DNA from: Glossina fuscipes
Lineage: Eukaryota; Arthropoda; Insecta; Diptera; Glossinidae
DNA: 64,000 bases
Reading direction: 5' to 3'
Assembly (NCBI RefSeq): GCF_014805625.2
Contig: NW_023998427.1
Span: 3,042,092 to 3,106,091, forward strand
Shown: piece after piece, positions 36,001 through 51,800 of the stretch
Position numbering within the stretch: position 1 is the stretch's first letter
How the letters are laid out: every line of letters starts with the position of its first letter
Made by a program: the position numbers and the translations under genes
Notes under the pieces: generated by a model
Database searches by the model: none
Told to the model about the DNA's origin: nothing
Seen by the model: the letters and a program-made list of their open reading frames with translations, nothing else

Positions 36001-39000
36001 GATAAACCGATGTTTCTCCGGTAAGACAAATGCTATAAGTAATAGTCCATGTTCACTGGTGGTAACTCTACTTGTGGGTTCCACAGCTCCTCCTCTCCTC
36101 CTCCTTAAGGAGAAGAGCATTGTTTTTCAATTGATGTAATTGATTCGATAAAATAACGATAGAGTGGATGCCATACCCCAGCCGCATATTCCAATGTGAG
36201 CCTTAATAAAATCATGTGCAGTCTCTTAGTAATGCATTGATCGTCCAATTCTCGAGCCTAGCCTTAAGCAAACCCTGCTGCTCGGTCAGAGTGTAAATGA
36301 GCAAATCATTGGCTTGCTGCGGCTGCAGACAAAGCATCTTCATCTTAAGCGCTACGACTGGTTCATAAGCTTACGAATCGTCATTGCTTTCGCCGAAGTG
36401 ATAATACAAAATATACGCGATTTTTCGGAATTTTGACTCCTTTTTCAAAAGCAATCACTTTCGGTTGCATCAATCACAATGTCGCAATGCCTTTCTTTAC
36501 ATCTGCCAGTGATGGATGAAGATATATGTTAAAACGTCTGCAACGCCCAGAAAGAAGCTTCAAAGATACCATTCTTAGCTACGTTATATCTTGACTTGAT
36601 GTACGTACATCTGCCTGTCCGCCTTTCTGCCTTTGCAATGGCTGCGGTAAACATTCTCCTGATCGATAGAATAAATATATTGGGTTTATGTTCGGCAAAC
36701 ACATTGAAAGATGTCGTACGCTGACCTCTATTGAAAATAGGCTACATCGAATACCGGACGCGGCTATAGCATTACGTAAAGGGGGAACATTTCTGTTTTG
36801 GAAAGCTAAAAAACGGGTATTTTGCTCATTAATCATAAGCTGCATAGCAATCAATATTTGCATATTCTTTTCCACCTTAAATTGGTGGTGGTGGGTAGAA
36901 AAGATTTGGACACAGTCGAATATAATTTTCTTACTTCTTCAAATGATGTCAACTAAGCAGGATATAGCTAGGTGCTGCCAAAGCTGCAACTTTTGTGAAA
37001 AACGCTACGATTTTTTCTTTACATAGGTCTTTGTACATATTTCAACGTACTTTATAATATATATTGTTAGGGAAATTCTAAATAATAAATTCGCTAGAGA
37101 GGTAAGACTCAAGTACACATTCGCAGCCCGTCATGCAGCGGAAAAGCAAGTTACAGGATTAAACATGAAGTCATCAACTGAGGTAATACTAAGATGCTTG
37201 CAAAGATGTATATAAATGGACTGTTTGCGGAAGGCAGAGTCAGTCGGACAAGAACAAGAAAGAGAATATTAGAATTGAGAAGTCCTTAGTATCGAGAAAG
37301 TAAAATGTAAATAATCCCAGCCTTAAAGAAATTGATTGTAAATAAAGAAACTTGAAGAGAAAACGTACCAGCATCCTTCTCTTAAAAATAATATCCACGA
37401 TCTGGTGATACGAATGGTATCCGAGAAAAGCTGTTTAAGGATTAAAACATCATTTGTCCCAAGACGAAAATGATGTAGCCGTTCCTTTATTTATAATGAG
37501 AAGGCGCATGTATGCCTTTGACCGTTGATTCGCTAACATGAAGCGAACATATAATAATGTTGTGTGTGTGCGAATTAACTAACATTTTGTACTCAATAAC
37601 TTATGGAAACGAAAAGTGAATAATGAATTTAATTGGCAAAATCGTAAGAGATTTCATTTAATACAAAAATAATTGCAACACAAAATTTAATTATTACAAA
37701 AAAAAAAAGCAAAAACAAAGCACAATATAAATATTATAATGTTTATAAACACATAAAACCAGATCCGTAATACTTTTGAAGGTCGCGCAATATAATGGAA
37801 TTTACAACATACCTGAGTTAAATTATTCAACACTGTATGCAAACACTGGAGGGTTCATTTTCGATTCACGTCGAATCTGCAAAGCATATACTTTTTCAAA
37901 CTCTCATAATCTGTACGGCGTACCTTCAATAGATAAACTATTCACGCAAATACTGTACTTCAACAAGTTTGAATACATGCGTGGTTAAAATGCCGTGATA
38001 CCCTCGAACCTATATCGTAAATAGGTCGAGAGTAGTAACCTTTCGTTTTGTTATGCCATCAGTAAAATTTTATTACCTCCCGAAAGTGAATATCTCTATC
38101 ACATGGTACTTTAGAAAAATCATTCAATTACATATTTCCTTACCGCATTTTTTTAATATGAAGAAACCAACAAAATTAACATAGTCTACAGGTCTCGGAA
38201 ATATTAACTGTGTTAGAATTGGCTAGACTGCGGCCGTCACCGTCCTATCATCATCCGCTGAGTCATATTAAAAAAAAAAAAAAAAAAAAAAATTTAATAA
38301 ATGTTGCAATCATACCTACAATCTGTTGCATGTAATACAGGTCAAAGCTGGCTCACTAGTTTTTCGAAAGTTTTTTATTTTCTATTTACAATAAAACTCT
38401 TTTCGAAAATCGCTTTAAGCTCGGAAATCGTTGTGATTTTACAATTAAATCGCGAGAGGCAAGGATATGTAAGCACCTAGACCCAAGTACGTAAGCATAT
38501 AAACGCAAATAAACATATTTTGCAAAAATTACTAAACTAAACAAATAAACGAAAAAAAAAAAAAGTTTAAACATTAATAGCACAAGACTTTAATTGTTTT
38601 CTGTTTAATATTTTTTTTCTTTAAAAATTTTTATTATTACAAGTTATATGACATACGTATCATAGCAAACGCCTACCTAATGCTAATGTAGAAAAAAAAT
38701 ATGATATCGACGACAAAAGAATACTGAATGAACGAGTGGTTTATATGTAGAGCAGGTAAACGGCCTGACGCATAACGTGCGAATTATTAATGATACAAAA
38801 TCACGTGAAAAAACTGGGGCTTCCAACTAAGTGTATGCTAGACATGTGCATTCCTTCAAATTGTTCATGCTTATTATGCAATGCCGGCTTCGACAGCCCG
38901 ATTGTATGTGCGCAAGTTTTTGGTATATGTTAAGACTTGCATATGTTGGTACACTTTACTTATTGTGAATGATTTTTGCTGTTTTTTCTGTTAACACCTG

Positions 39001-42000
39001 AGCTCCTACGCCTTATTATCATACCATTTTTTTTTTTTTTTTTTTTTTTTTTTCTATACATTTTAGGGCCAATAACCTTTAAGAAAGACAAAGCGAAATG
39101 ATTGAAATATTAAATATTTTACGTTAATAATCAAAAAATGTGATAATTATTCTTTACTTAATAGGCGTCATTTAAGGTTATTTTGATTCTCGCTTTTCCT
39201 CTAGCAAAACTTCAGAATCGTATTTAATAAATAAATATTAAAACTTGAAAATGCCGCAACGTAATAATTTTCTCTTTTCATTGTCTTTCCTATAAATTGA
39301 TCATCGCAGCTCACCAACGAGGGACAGAACCATGCATAATATCGCCTTATTTATTTGTCCATTTAAGATCCAAAAGTTACTTAGCTTTCACTAAAATGGC
39401 CTAACCACTCTCCCTCTCTATCATTTATTCAAAGCTTCTTTTTTTTCTTTTATCGTAATTGTAGTCATAGGTCTTGACGGAATGCTCAAAATGAATATAT
39501 CGAATGAGTGGACCGAAATAAATCGAATTTTAAAATACCTTCTTGCAAACCGTGCAAGCAGACATAGCGGAGTTCAGTGCAATCGACCAACTTTAAGTTT
39601 AAAACAACTTATATTCGAATTGATCTGAACGTTTTAGAAGATGTTTCTCGCACTGTACTTCATACCAAGATAGATCAAAGATTTATTTATTCTATATATT
39701 GATCTGGCATATCGTATCGTATATATTTCACATTAGACTTTTATAAGATTTCTTTTTGTTTTTAATATATGATCAGCCACTCCACGGATGTCACCTTTAC
39801 GCTCAACCACGATCGCCAGGGTTAGAGAGGCTTTTAGTTGAAGAAGGAGAGAAGAAGTGTATACTGTTGTGTACGCTTGACTTAAAGGTGGAAACAGCAG
39901 GCAAAGCGAGACAGACCCCTGGTGGTAGATTATTCGAAAGGTGTGCATTGTGCTTAAAGAATGATGACTCGCGGTAGTGCGTCGTGCCATATATGGGCAG
40001 CTGCCCGACGATTGGGTGGGATCGCTGAGAAGGCGTTGTAATCCTGTTGACGAAGTAAATTGATGCACAAATCACTTTTATTCCTGTAGAGCACTCGCCG
40101 TGGTTGTACCTTGATATGAGCACTATACAGCTTATATTACGTCGAGGCTCGAGAGCGTTGAGCGCGCTTTTGTCGTCCATAACCATCTGAGCACCTGCAA
40201 CGTCTCCAAGCAACAATTGGGGGATTCCACCCTTACGTGTGGATTATACTTTAACTTGGGCCGGATATAGGCGGTGTAAATATATCCGGATATCCGGTGC
40301 AGTGAAGTATTTCTTACACCGCTTCAAGAAACCTAATTGCATCTTTCGACGTTTTGTATTTTCATGGCCAAAACATCAAGGGGTGCCGATCCGTCTACAT
40401 TCACACGGCCAAAGCAGTTAGAAGGCAGCACTGTGCTTTGGTTGCATTGCAATTTACTCTGTTAGATTTATCTCAGTCTGTTATTTTTATGAGGTCTGGA
40501 TTTAATGTCCCATTCATTACGCAGGGTTTTCTGTCACGCGCAGAAGGTCGTCGATAACACATCGGGAAAAGCGAAGTAGAAAGTGCAGAGCCTCGTGGTG
40601 GGATTTGTTTGAGATAAGTGCGTCGATTACAGTTCTTATCTAGAACTCGGTCGAATGCCTTTGAGATATTTAGTGCAACGACCTTACTTTCGCTGAAATG
40701 GCGACTAGTTCGGGTCCATTTCTCGACGAGATAGGACGTTAAGTTCCTAATGGACCGATTTTTCCAAAATTCATATTGTCTATAGTAAATGAGACCATTG
40801 CATTCCAGATATCTGGCCAGACGGTCGTTGTCCATGCCTTCTATGGTTTTGCCTATTGTTGAACAGATTGAAATATGGCGATAATAAATAGGATTTGTGC
40901 GATTACGCTCCTTGGCTACGGGTTGGACATTGACGATCTTCCAACAAGTTGGGAAAATGCCAGCATTTGCAAGCACTTTGTGCCCTATTTATGTGGAATT
41001 TTCGGTGATTGTGGGTAAAATTCCAACCGCGAAAAATGAGAAAAAGTGTAAGAGCTTTACAATGTTGGGGCCGTTGTATAAAACAAAAGTGGGAAATTAT
41101 CAGCTTCTTAATAATTGTAAACGGATTTGTAGGCCAATTGCACTTAATATACCCTACATCACTTGTGATAAAGGTGAGCATTAAGCTTGGGCGGATGTAT
41201 GCAACATCCAAAAGGACTTGAGATCGACCCATGTTTTATTATCACTTGCTGAATCGATTGAAGCTTATCTGTCCTTCTATCCATCTTGTTTTTGTGCGTT
41301 CAATCTATGAGTTGCATTTTTTTAGGAATTTCCATGAAATTTGGTACACAGACGTCTTTTGGCCCAAGAACGGACGCTATAGAAAATGATTCGGGTCGTA
41401 CCACTTTTTCCACTACTTTGCGTATAACGCCTTATATTGAAAACTCATTATATGAATAACTGAATTAAACGAAATGCTGTAAGGTATTTAAAGATGCGAA
41501 GTGGCCCACTATAGTGTTTTGATTTGAGAGGTATAAGGAAAAACTTCAATATCATATTGTTTAAAGCAAAGTTTTGAGCCCGTAATCACAAATTCAACTA
41601 AGGGGCGGAGGACCTTTGACTCATAAGTATTTTTACTGAGTATTAAAAAACAACTACTAACTAAAGGGTTTTCCAAAATATGCTCTATCTTATCCATCAC
41701 CGTGAAATTCGAGGTGTGTTCATTTTCTTAAGATGTGTACAGAAGCCACAAGGAAGCTTCGGAGTCTCCACTTAGTATATGCATTCCTTATTAGTGTCAA
41801 ATCTGAATGCACGTAGACATGTACGTTGGCTCGTCTGTTCACCTGCCCGTCTGTCCAAATATGTATGGAGTAAACATTATCCCATGCGCAGAAATGAAGA
41901 TGTCCCCTTCAAATTTAGCGAAATATGCTGTCAAGGGGACCTAAACTGGCCAAAGGGCACGCTCACTATGCAATATAAACTGACAAAATCTCTCTTGTCG

Positions 42001-44447
42001 GGGTTGTTTGCTCGTTATTCAGAAACTGCGTTGAACACATGATAAAAATTTGGAGAAATAGAAAAAATCAGCCGAGTCCATTAGTCCAATATTATAGAAC
42101 ATTAAAAATTTATTTGTTTTATTTTTTAGAGTAACGGCGGTGGTTTAATAGTCAGCTTTGATCACAATTGAGTATAATTTTCTTAATGTTATTTGTTTTA
42201 ATTCGGAGGACTAACTGCTGCTCCGATTAACAAATTATTAAAAGTTTATGCTATAATTTGTAAGCAAATATAAATTATTTGAAATATTAAGCTACAAAAT
42301 TATTTGTATTATATGCGTTGGTCCGAGACCGAATGCCTTACTTCGAAATCTAGATATTGAGTTAGTGAAACCTCATTCTTTGATTAGCGAACTCTCACGC
42401 TGTACAATTCAAGATTACACATGTGTGAACTAAAACAAAAATTCATTAATTAAATTAATCGCTTACTAAGTAAAAATATGCAAATATTTATATATGCGTT
42501 CTCATGTATGTACATTGTGATATACAAGAAGATCAAGTGCAACAGCCCAACTAATATAAACTTTACCCTTAACATTAATACAAATGACAAAATAACAGAA
42601 GTATGTTAATATATTATTTTTAATGAGAATTAAATAATTGCTATTATTACATAACAATGCGCCATAAAACAAATAAAAAAATAAAAAAACCAAGCCAGGC
42701 AAATATGAAATATGGACAACATCAGCAACTCAGGTACATTTGCAAAAAATAATAATAAAAAAAAAAAAAAAAACAATAATACTTATATACGAGTTAACTG
42801 TTAACTGTTAGCTATAGCATAAGCCAGATTTTAACGACAGCAAAAGCAAAAGTAAAAGCAACAGAAACAATTGGCAGTTAGTTGTGATTACATTTGAAGA
42901 AAATAAATTTTGGATTTTTTTTTTTTTTTTTTAAATTACCTAATATAACTAGTGAGTCAATTTCCCATTTTATGTCACTATAGTATCCAATCATCATTTA
43001 TCTGGTAATCATTACTCGTAGATAAACAGACAGACAGACAACAAACATTCAACCAACGTCACGCAACATAAAATTTCTTTTGTGTATTTGCGTGGCGTAA
43101 TTGTTGTTGCTTTTCTTTCTTTTTTTTTTTTCTATGATAAAAGCCTAGAGTTCATACATATTTTTATATAGGTATATGGGTTTTCAACGTTACTATACAT
43201 ATAAATATTATACATAATACAATATATATATATATATATGTATTTTTAGTACAATTACACAATTATTGCTAATCAGTTATCGAATTCGATTTCTTAAGAA
43301 AAAAGTTTTTGTTTTACTTTGTTTTTTTACATTTTCTATTAAACAACTTTTAAACATTTAATAAGAAGGTTAGATTGTCAAGTTTCGTAATGCTGGATAA
43401 TTCAAATATGGAAAATAATAAAAGAGCTAGGAAATATTAAAAAAAACATATCCCAAATTTATTTCTGATGAGTCATTTAACCTGTCCATAAGACATGGCT
43501 TTCATTTCATAAGCTGAGAGCAAGTAATCCAAAGAGATATTTGAAGAGATGATTGATGGGCATAAAATTAAAATTGAACACTAAATCGTATTAAAAGGGA
43601 TAAACGATTATCGACTAATCATTGTACCTAATATCTTGACCTATTATGACCGCTATTTGAAATGATACTTTATCGCTTAGTGTTGATTGATAGTAGTAGC
43701 AAACTATGTGGAACGTATCAGGAAGGTCTCTTAAAAACTGGTTCCGTTGTAAGTTGGATTTTAAGTGAAATTTGTGCCAAATTTTGAAAGCAATTTTCAT
43801 AAAGGCATTTAGGGATTTATCTTATTAACAAAACTATTCAGCCAAATTTGGAATTCACAAGAGAGAGGGAGAGTTACTCTCTCTCTCTTCTACCCATGGT
43901 TGCCATGGTTACATGCGAAAAAAGTCGTAAACTAAAGCGATATTTTATATATGCGAACACTAGTTTAATTTCTAGTTGGATCCAGAAATTACTATGACGA
44001 GACGTAAGTAAACTCTTAGAGGCAGAAAAAATCTAACCTTCCAACATGCGGGCTTTCATGAAAATTATGGCTTTGCTTGGAAATAATGTGTACTTTTTGG
44101 TACAATATTAAACAAAACGAGCGAGTAACTGTACTAGGCAATACGATGTAAGGTACATAATAGCGAACGTTGATTAACGTTGTCACTGATTTTATGTCAA
44201 ATTATTGTTATGAATGAATTTTCAAAATGAAATATTGAATGAACGGTTACATGATGGGGCGAGGGGGGCTTCCTAAAGTTGCCTTATTTGATTAATATTT
44301 TTCGCACTAATTAAAAATGCCGAAATACTGTTACAGCGGAATTTTGGTTTCCAAATTCAAAACATAAGACAAAATACAAGGTCTGTATATATTTATACAG
44401 ATATATATATATACATATATGTATATTTATATATGTATATATATAAA

Positions 44448-44496
<49 letters not shown>

Positions 44497-47400
44497 ATAT
44501 ATCTCTATATATGTTTATTTTAATTCATATACTTGTAAAGGAATTATCAAATTTGATGCTGCGGTTACTGTTCGGTATAGCTGTGTACTGTCACTCAACG
44601 CATTTCTGTTCTAAATTTTGGGGCGATTTTTGTCTTTCCTATCCAAGATATGGGATTCGTTTCTGACTTTGGGCCTGTGTGTGTACATCATAGTAGAATT
44701 CACTATAAAAACGATAAGAATTAATTTCGACATCGCGACTAATTCTACATTTGCTGCTAATTTGACAAATAGAAATTCATTAAAATCGGAATATGAATGA
44801 TAAGTAAATGCTATAAGTAAAACACTTGACCATGAGTTCAGAAACTAATTTACGAAAATTGAAAATTCATATAAACATTACTTCGCATGCCTATATCATT
44901 TAATTTGACGAATTATTTAAATACAAGTAAGAGGTTAATTGCATTTAATGTCAACATTACAATGCCACAAATGTAATAAAATATATATTATATATATATA
45001 TTTACGCAAAAACATGCGAACCTTATGTACTAAAAAACACTGTCAAGTACCATAGAAATTACAAACAAAACAAAACAAAGAATAAATCATAAAAAATTTT
45101 TGTAAATTTAATTTTACCAACCGTGTACGTGTTTTTAATGAATTGATTGATGTCTGAAATGAGCAATTTTCGAAAATAACTGATAAAAATCCTGTAGTAT
45201 AGAGAACTAAGAGTTATATGGAAATAAATAAATGTCAGATCCTTTTTGAATCCCAGTAACAATCGAATTAAAATTAATGCAACTCTACTTCTTTTACGAA
45301 AGGGAACATCTTGTACTAATAAAAATAATACGATCGCATTATTGCATATTGGAAATTTTGAAAGGCTTGATACTTGAGAATAAAATCTGTGAGCATTTTA
45401 ATATAATCAGGAATTATGCCCTGAACAACTTCTGCTGCAAAGCATTTTAATTTGTGCCGATATATATGTGACACTCAGAAAAACTTTAGATAAAATCCAC
45501 TTTTTATTATATCGCTTGATTCGCGACATTTCCTGAATCAATTTAAGCTTGTCTGTCCGTCAGAATATCTTTCTTTTTTTGGTGTTCAATCAACAGGTCA
45601 CAAATTTTACAAATATTTTGATGAACATAGTAAAGTAGCTTGTTTGGACCACTACTCATAAAAGGCCTTTATTTATAAAACGGCGTTACATCAAAAAAAG
45701 TAACAAGTTTTTCGAAAATGACTAAGTGTTAATACTTTGGCTAAGTGTTAATACTTTTAGTTAACACTAGATTGACATGGAAACTTTGGACCGAATGTGC
45801 CAATAATTCAAACTCCCTCCCTGCCATATATGAATTCTTATCTTTACATGCGAACAAGATTTAATTGACAACAATTTCATATGAAAATTGACTGTAGCAT
45901 GTTTAGATCGCTTAGATATGCTTTTCAGATTCTACTATAAATAATTATAAAATCTCTTAAGGCAAAGAATTAATCTTGTCGCTTTTATATAGGAACAAGG
46001 TCTGGTTATTAGGTCTTCATGATGAAAGTTAATCTCAAATAACGTTCTGGCGCCTTAATGTATAATACAACTTTCGGCCCCTTTCCCATATAAAAATTCT
46101 AATAAAAAGAGAATCCTTTATATGGCAACAGGGTGTAATTCTTATTATTTTGTCGCTAATTGTGGTGAAGAATAAGAAGAAGATTGTAAAGTGTAGTGTG
46201 ATCGCATACTATCGTATGCATCCACTTGAAGTGTGGCAGAATTATGCGACTTCAGTATAATCCTTTGGGTAAAATAAAAATAAAATTTATGGCACACTTC
46301 ACTACGGTGAGTATTACATTTCGTAATGCAATATGATGCCGCATCTAAACAATTATAATTCAGTCTAGATAAGAATAATTTAGTGAGTGATATGGATAAT
46401 TTAGTCGTTCAATCCGCCTGAAACATAAAGATTAGGGACCGTCTTATGCCGAGACTTATTGGCATTATAAAAGACGGAAAGACTTGGCGCACTGAAGCCG
46501 AGCAGCTTAGGGCTACACTACTTAGGCTAAGCTGCATTCACTAACACTTTGGGAAGGATTCATACGGGATCTTCCCGTAAACAAATATTTGAACGCTTCA
46601 TCATTAAACAGCATTACATTCATTACAAAGGCAAGAAAATAAAGCTCACTACATTTGGGCGCTGTGATATGAACGCAGATGGCATCTTTACGGAATATCT
46701 TTGTAAAGTATAGTGCAAAGAAAATAACAATGATACGATCTGATTATGCAAACCAGTCTGCATTATTATTACTCTTGCTTACTTGTAACTATAGCTGACA
46801 TAGCAATCGTAAATTGATTTCTATGCAAGACATATAGTATTTAAGCAAAATGATTCGTAATAAACTTTCCGGATAAAAGATAAACTACGTGTTTATAGTT
46901 GGTGCACACCAGTCATTGGTTCTCTGATGGGTTGAGATGAATTCTGAGTTGAGGTGAATTCTAGGTTGAGATGAATTCTGAGTTGAGATGAATTCTGAGT
47001 TGAGATGAATTCTAGGTTGAGATGAATTCTGAGTTGAGATGAATTCTGAGTTGAGATGAATTCTAGATTGAGATGAATTCTGAGTTGAGGTGAATTCTAG
47101 GTTGAGATGAATTCTGAGTTGAGATGAATTCTTATTTTCTTTTCTTTACCATTTCATAACTTGTCTGTTCGGCCAACAGTGGGCCTCACTCACAATAGTT
47201 CAGGCACGCTATTTAATAAAAAAGGCTGACCCATAAAACAGAAACAATGATATTTTAACCGAAAATTAACCTGTTGCGCTATTCATAACTCTTGATAATA
47301 TGCTATTTAATTAACGAATATTTTACAATATGATGCAACAATTGACATATATATATTGTAACACAAAAACCCATTTAATAGCAACAATAAATAAATTTCT

Positions 47401-48813
47401 TCTTCTGCAGAAAAAATAAAACTCTCTTCTTCAATATATAATAAAATAAACAATAACTTTTAAAAATCCTATACTGCGTTCCCTAATACAAACAATCATT
47501 TATTTTCGTAACGTATTAATCATTTCAATCAAAAATTTCACTTTGTTTCCAAGTGAAGATATATTTCTCATGATCATAACGCTTATATGAAGCAACGCCC
47601 GAAACGCGGGCTGACGCAATGTCAATTTTCTTGTCAAAAATCTTTTTATTATTCATTTATTTTCATCGTAAACCATTAAAGAATCTTTTTGTTGGTTACT
47701 TGAGGTTAACTTTTCATGGGGACCTTTGTACGGGATGGGACGCAAAGGAAGACGCATAGTATTCAAATTTGATGTAATTGATTTTTATGTGAAAGTAGGT
47801 AGTTTTAAGGATTAATTCTCACTACAAAAAAAATTAAAAATTGAATCGTCTCTCCACATGAAGATTTTCTTCTCGTAAATAGTATGATGCAGAATGGAGT
47901 GCATCCTTCCTATCCTTCCTATCATATGAATTTAGCATTCCGAAATACTATTACTTAGCGACTTTTGTGGAGGAATTCTAGGAATTTCAATCTTTCTTCA
48001 ATCATACTATGACTTTTTAAAATAACGCGCTATAGGGGGAGCGCTCGAAAGAGCAGTTTGACCCAAGTCATTTTTAAGAAACGAAATTTCGGCCGGTATG
48101 TTGAACATAACAACATATGAAAAGACATCACACGAGTAGAATGACTGACGTGCAGGGCGGACAAACTTAAATCGATTCAAAAAACGATTCGAAATTGTTA
48201 CTGTTAATATATGTTGATATATGTTGTTGTCTTCCATTCGCAATCTTTTAAGCTCTTTGCCAGAAAATGATTCTCAATCGATCGATCCATACAATGTATG
48301 ATGAGTCTATCTTGAGAGCTTGGGGATGTTACACACATCGCCATTGAAATTAATATTGTTTACATCACAAGTAGTGTAGGGCATAAAAATAATAACAATA
48401 AAAACAAAAAAAAAAAAAAAAAAAAAAAAATGTTTTTTTGTTTTTAGAGTTTATTTTTTACAAATTTTACTTTTTCTTTTTTTATTTTGTCTTTCCTTTT
48501 ATTTTTAATAATTACCCACAAGTCTATATTAAGCTTTATGAAGGAAGGTAAACAGGTATGCAGAGGTTGCCCGGCTGCTTTTTGTAAAAGTGTGTCAACC
48601 ATTAAAATCACACTCATACTCACATATCTAAGTAATACGCAAACGGACATTAAATCATTTTTTTTGTTTTTTGTTTCATCCATTACAAGAAATAGCACAA
48701 AAAAATTCGATGTTTGACGATATTACAGCACTCGAACGTAGTGAACATTCAAAGTGCAAGATCAATGGCTTCATTCAACAGCAAATATGTTACATCGAAC
48801 CTGTTCATATATG

Positions 48814-48862
<49 letters not shown>

Positions 48863-51800
48863 TAAATGTATTTATCCACAATTCCGAATCTTTTTTTAGC
48901 TGTTCGCATTCATACATACAAATAAATAAATGTTTGTTTTCGATTACACGAAGAAACTACTCTACGTATTTATTTATTATTTTCCGGTTTTCAATTCACT
49001 TTTATTGTTTGGCCATCATTTTTGGTCATTACCGATGATGACATTCAATAATGTATTTCAATAAAATATTGGTTAATTGTTCACTTATGGGTCATGATTA
49101 GATTACATTTTTATTGAATATCAATAGAATTTTTATGAGTTCTTTTGGTTAATATTGCGAAAATGTCTATCGCATTTAAATGGTGAAATTAACCATAAGA
49201 ATAAGTCGCTGATTGCAAATATGTATAAAAAGTACAAGTTATATAATTCTGCCGCAGTTACCTCTTTATTAAATTAACATTAAAGTTATGTGTCCGATGT
49301 AAGATACACGTAAAGGGTTTCTCAAAACAGGCGGCTAAGTTATTTCTTTCAATATTGAACATCAAATAATTAAAGTATCCGTGGAAAGGGAAATCTTTTT
49401 TGCAAAAACCAGCTATGATCTCTTTACAATTACACATGTAGATCGAAAATCCCTCCATATATATAGCATGAAAAGTTTCGATAGCTTTTCTGTACATCAG
49501 TCATTCTAATGTTAATCTAATTAATTTCGTTTTCTTCATATATATAATAGTTTTGTGTTTTATTGTACGAGCCTGACAAAAAGAACTTTAAAAAAAAAAA
49601 AACCCTAAAAAAATGAATTTCAAGATTTAGATGGTTGGCTTGTCAATGTCAGAACTATGTGAAATTAATCAAAACTCGAAAACTTTGTCTGTTATTCCTG
49701 CTGCTACGTATGCTGCATCTCTATCGGGAATTGAAAGTAAACATCATTAATGTCGGTTTTCTTCAACGGTCTTTCACTTGCAACGTGTACGATTGACAGT
49801 GAAAGTCTTTTTCGGACGCAACACGACCGATAAATCAACACCTCCTGAATCCACTACGCACACTTATCGCACGACGGTATATTAAGTTTGTGCGGATGTA
49901 TGCAACACTCAGAAGGATGTGAGATAGGCTTACCTTTTGTTGCACCGATCGATTCAAAGTGACTTTTTGAATAGGAAGAACCAAGTCCGTTTCTGCGTCC
50001 ATCCGTCTATCCGGCTTGTTTTCTTGTATTCAACTGACAGTTCGCGATTTTGGCTCAAAAACGAATACTATTGAAAATGGTTCGGATCGAACCACTTTTT
50101 CTTACACTTCCTATATAAAGATTTTTTTATCAAAGAAAATTATAACGCGTCACCCAATCAATGTCTTCTGTCTGAAACATATATGACGTCACAGTTGACA
50201 AATTCATATGATATCTGGATAGTACGATATGTGTCGGCACGATACGTTTACGGCATTCTCGCAATTAGTTCATCTTTTACAATTATTTCTTTTAAAACAA
50301 TGGGAAAATGCGAGCTTCGTGTGTTGATGAAACGTTGCTTTGCGATCAGGAAATATACGTTCGCAATAAGGATTGGCTTAACAAATTTTATGGTGAGTCT
50401 TGTCTGTCAAAAAAAGTATTTTGTGAGTGCTTTGCTAATTTTAAACACAATCATATGGACACCGATTATGCTGAATGCTTCAGCAATTCTTAAGAAAGTG
50501 GAAAAGATCATTTTGTCAGACCGAATAGTGAAGTTGGGTGGGAAAGCTGACGCCTTAGTAATACCAGTGGCAATGAGAACAGAGTCTATTTACTACTTTT
50601 TATGAACATTTGTCCAAGAGAAAGCTCCGTTCGAAGCGTGTACCCCGTTTGCTGACTTTTGACAATAACGCATCGATTCAGCATCACACTCCAGAGTCAT
50701 CGACCTTGCCCGAGTATTACGTTTTCACGTGTGTTTAATATGAATGTGGTGGCTACAAAAAAATTCAGCCATCGGTCGGATATCGTTTTAAAACTTGTTC
50801 TTCTTTTGTTTTCTAATGAATTTGTACCCACATCCACATGCACACCTGTAACATCCTAATATCCTGAAAAATATAAATACCTGAAAGGCCTTATAATTTT
50901 TCTATTAATCCCATAACTTGAAAAATTCTTCTAAAATGAATGAATAAGTTTTTTTTTTTCTTTGTTCATATATGTATTTTAATCAATCAGTCTTCTTCAG
51001 CCATGATCGAGAAGCGTGATTTGAAGTCTCGAATTATGAGCCGCTACGATTACTATTTAGAATATATCAGGTGTATAAGGAAATCGTTGCCGGTACATCT
51101 AAGGTATGGCTTTACGATGACTTTTCACAAGGTCAGACTATTATATGTATGTATGTTGTATATGCAATATACAACATGAGAACACTTTAAGTAGGTCGAG
51201 TTTTGTGCCAGAAAAATTACAAAGACGGAAGAACATACTTTCCATGTTTAATGGGATAGAGTATACTATATATATATATATCGGAAGCGTTAAGAACCCA
51301 ACGAAAAAGTCAAAAATTATTAGAATCCCGATCTAAATGTTCAGCCTCATCCTGTACAACTCGGACGGAAATTGTTAAAAGCATTTAAATTCAACGTATT
51401 GTCATGCCCGTTATGCTACCCAGAAAGTCCTCGCTCTGTTGAACAATCGTTTGAAACGCTAACTTATTATCTGCGTTAACAGCGCTTGGGTTCTTATGAT
51501 GACGATGCATATGTATTATGTATACATGTATATTTTAAATTTTTCCTCAAATCGTCATATTCCGTCAGAATAGCTATAGTTTGAAAAAAACACTTTTATA
51601 TCTACTACATTACTTATGGTACAAGGCCATATGATAAGTTTGTGCGGATGTATGCAGCGCCAAGATGGATTGAAAATAGATGCATTTTTTTTAATACCGA
51701 TCGATTCAGAATCACGCCTGGAACGAGTCTAAGCTTGTGTCTTCATCTGTCCGAAGGTTCGTGTATGTGTGTGTGTGTATATATGTGTGCGTGTGCAAAT

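Noticed and set aside
44433..44666. ORF with Tyr/Ile repeats
   Set aside because: Begins in a (TA)n microsatellite; the remainder has no family resemblance.
46931..47132. Regular direct repeats suggestive of a CRISPR array
   Set aside because: Units are contiguous 17-mers without unique spacers in a fly genome; it is a minisatellite.
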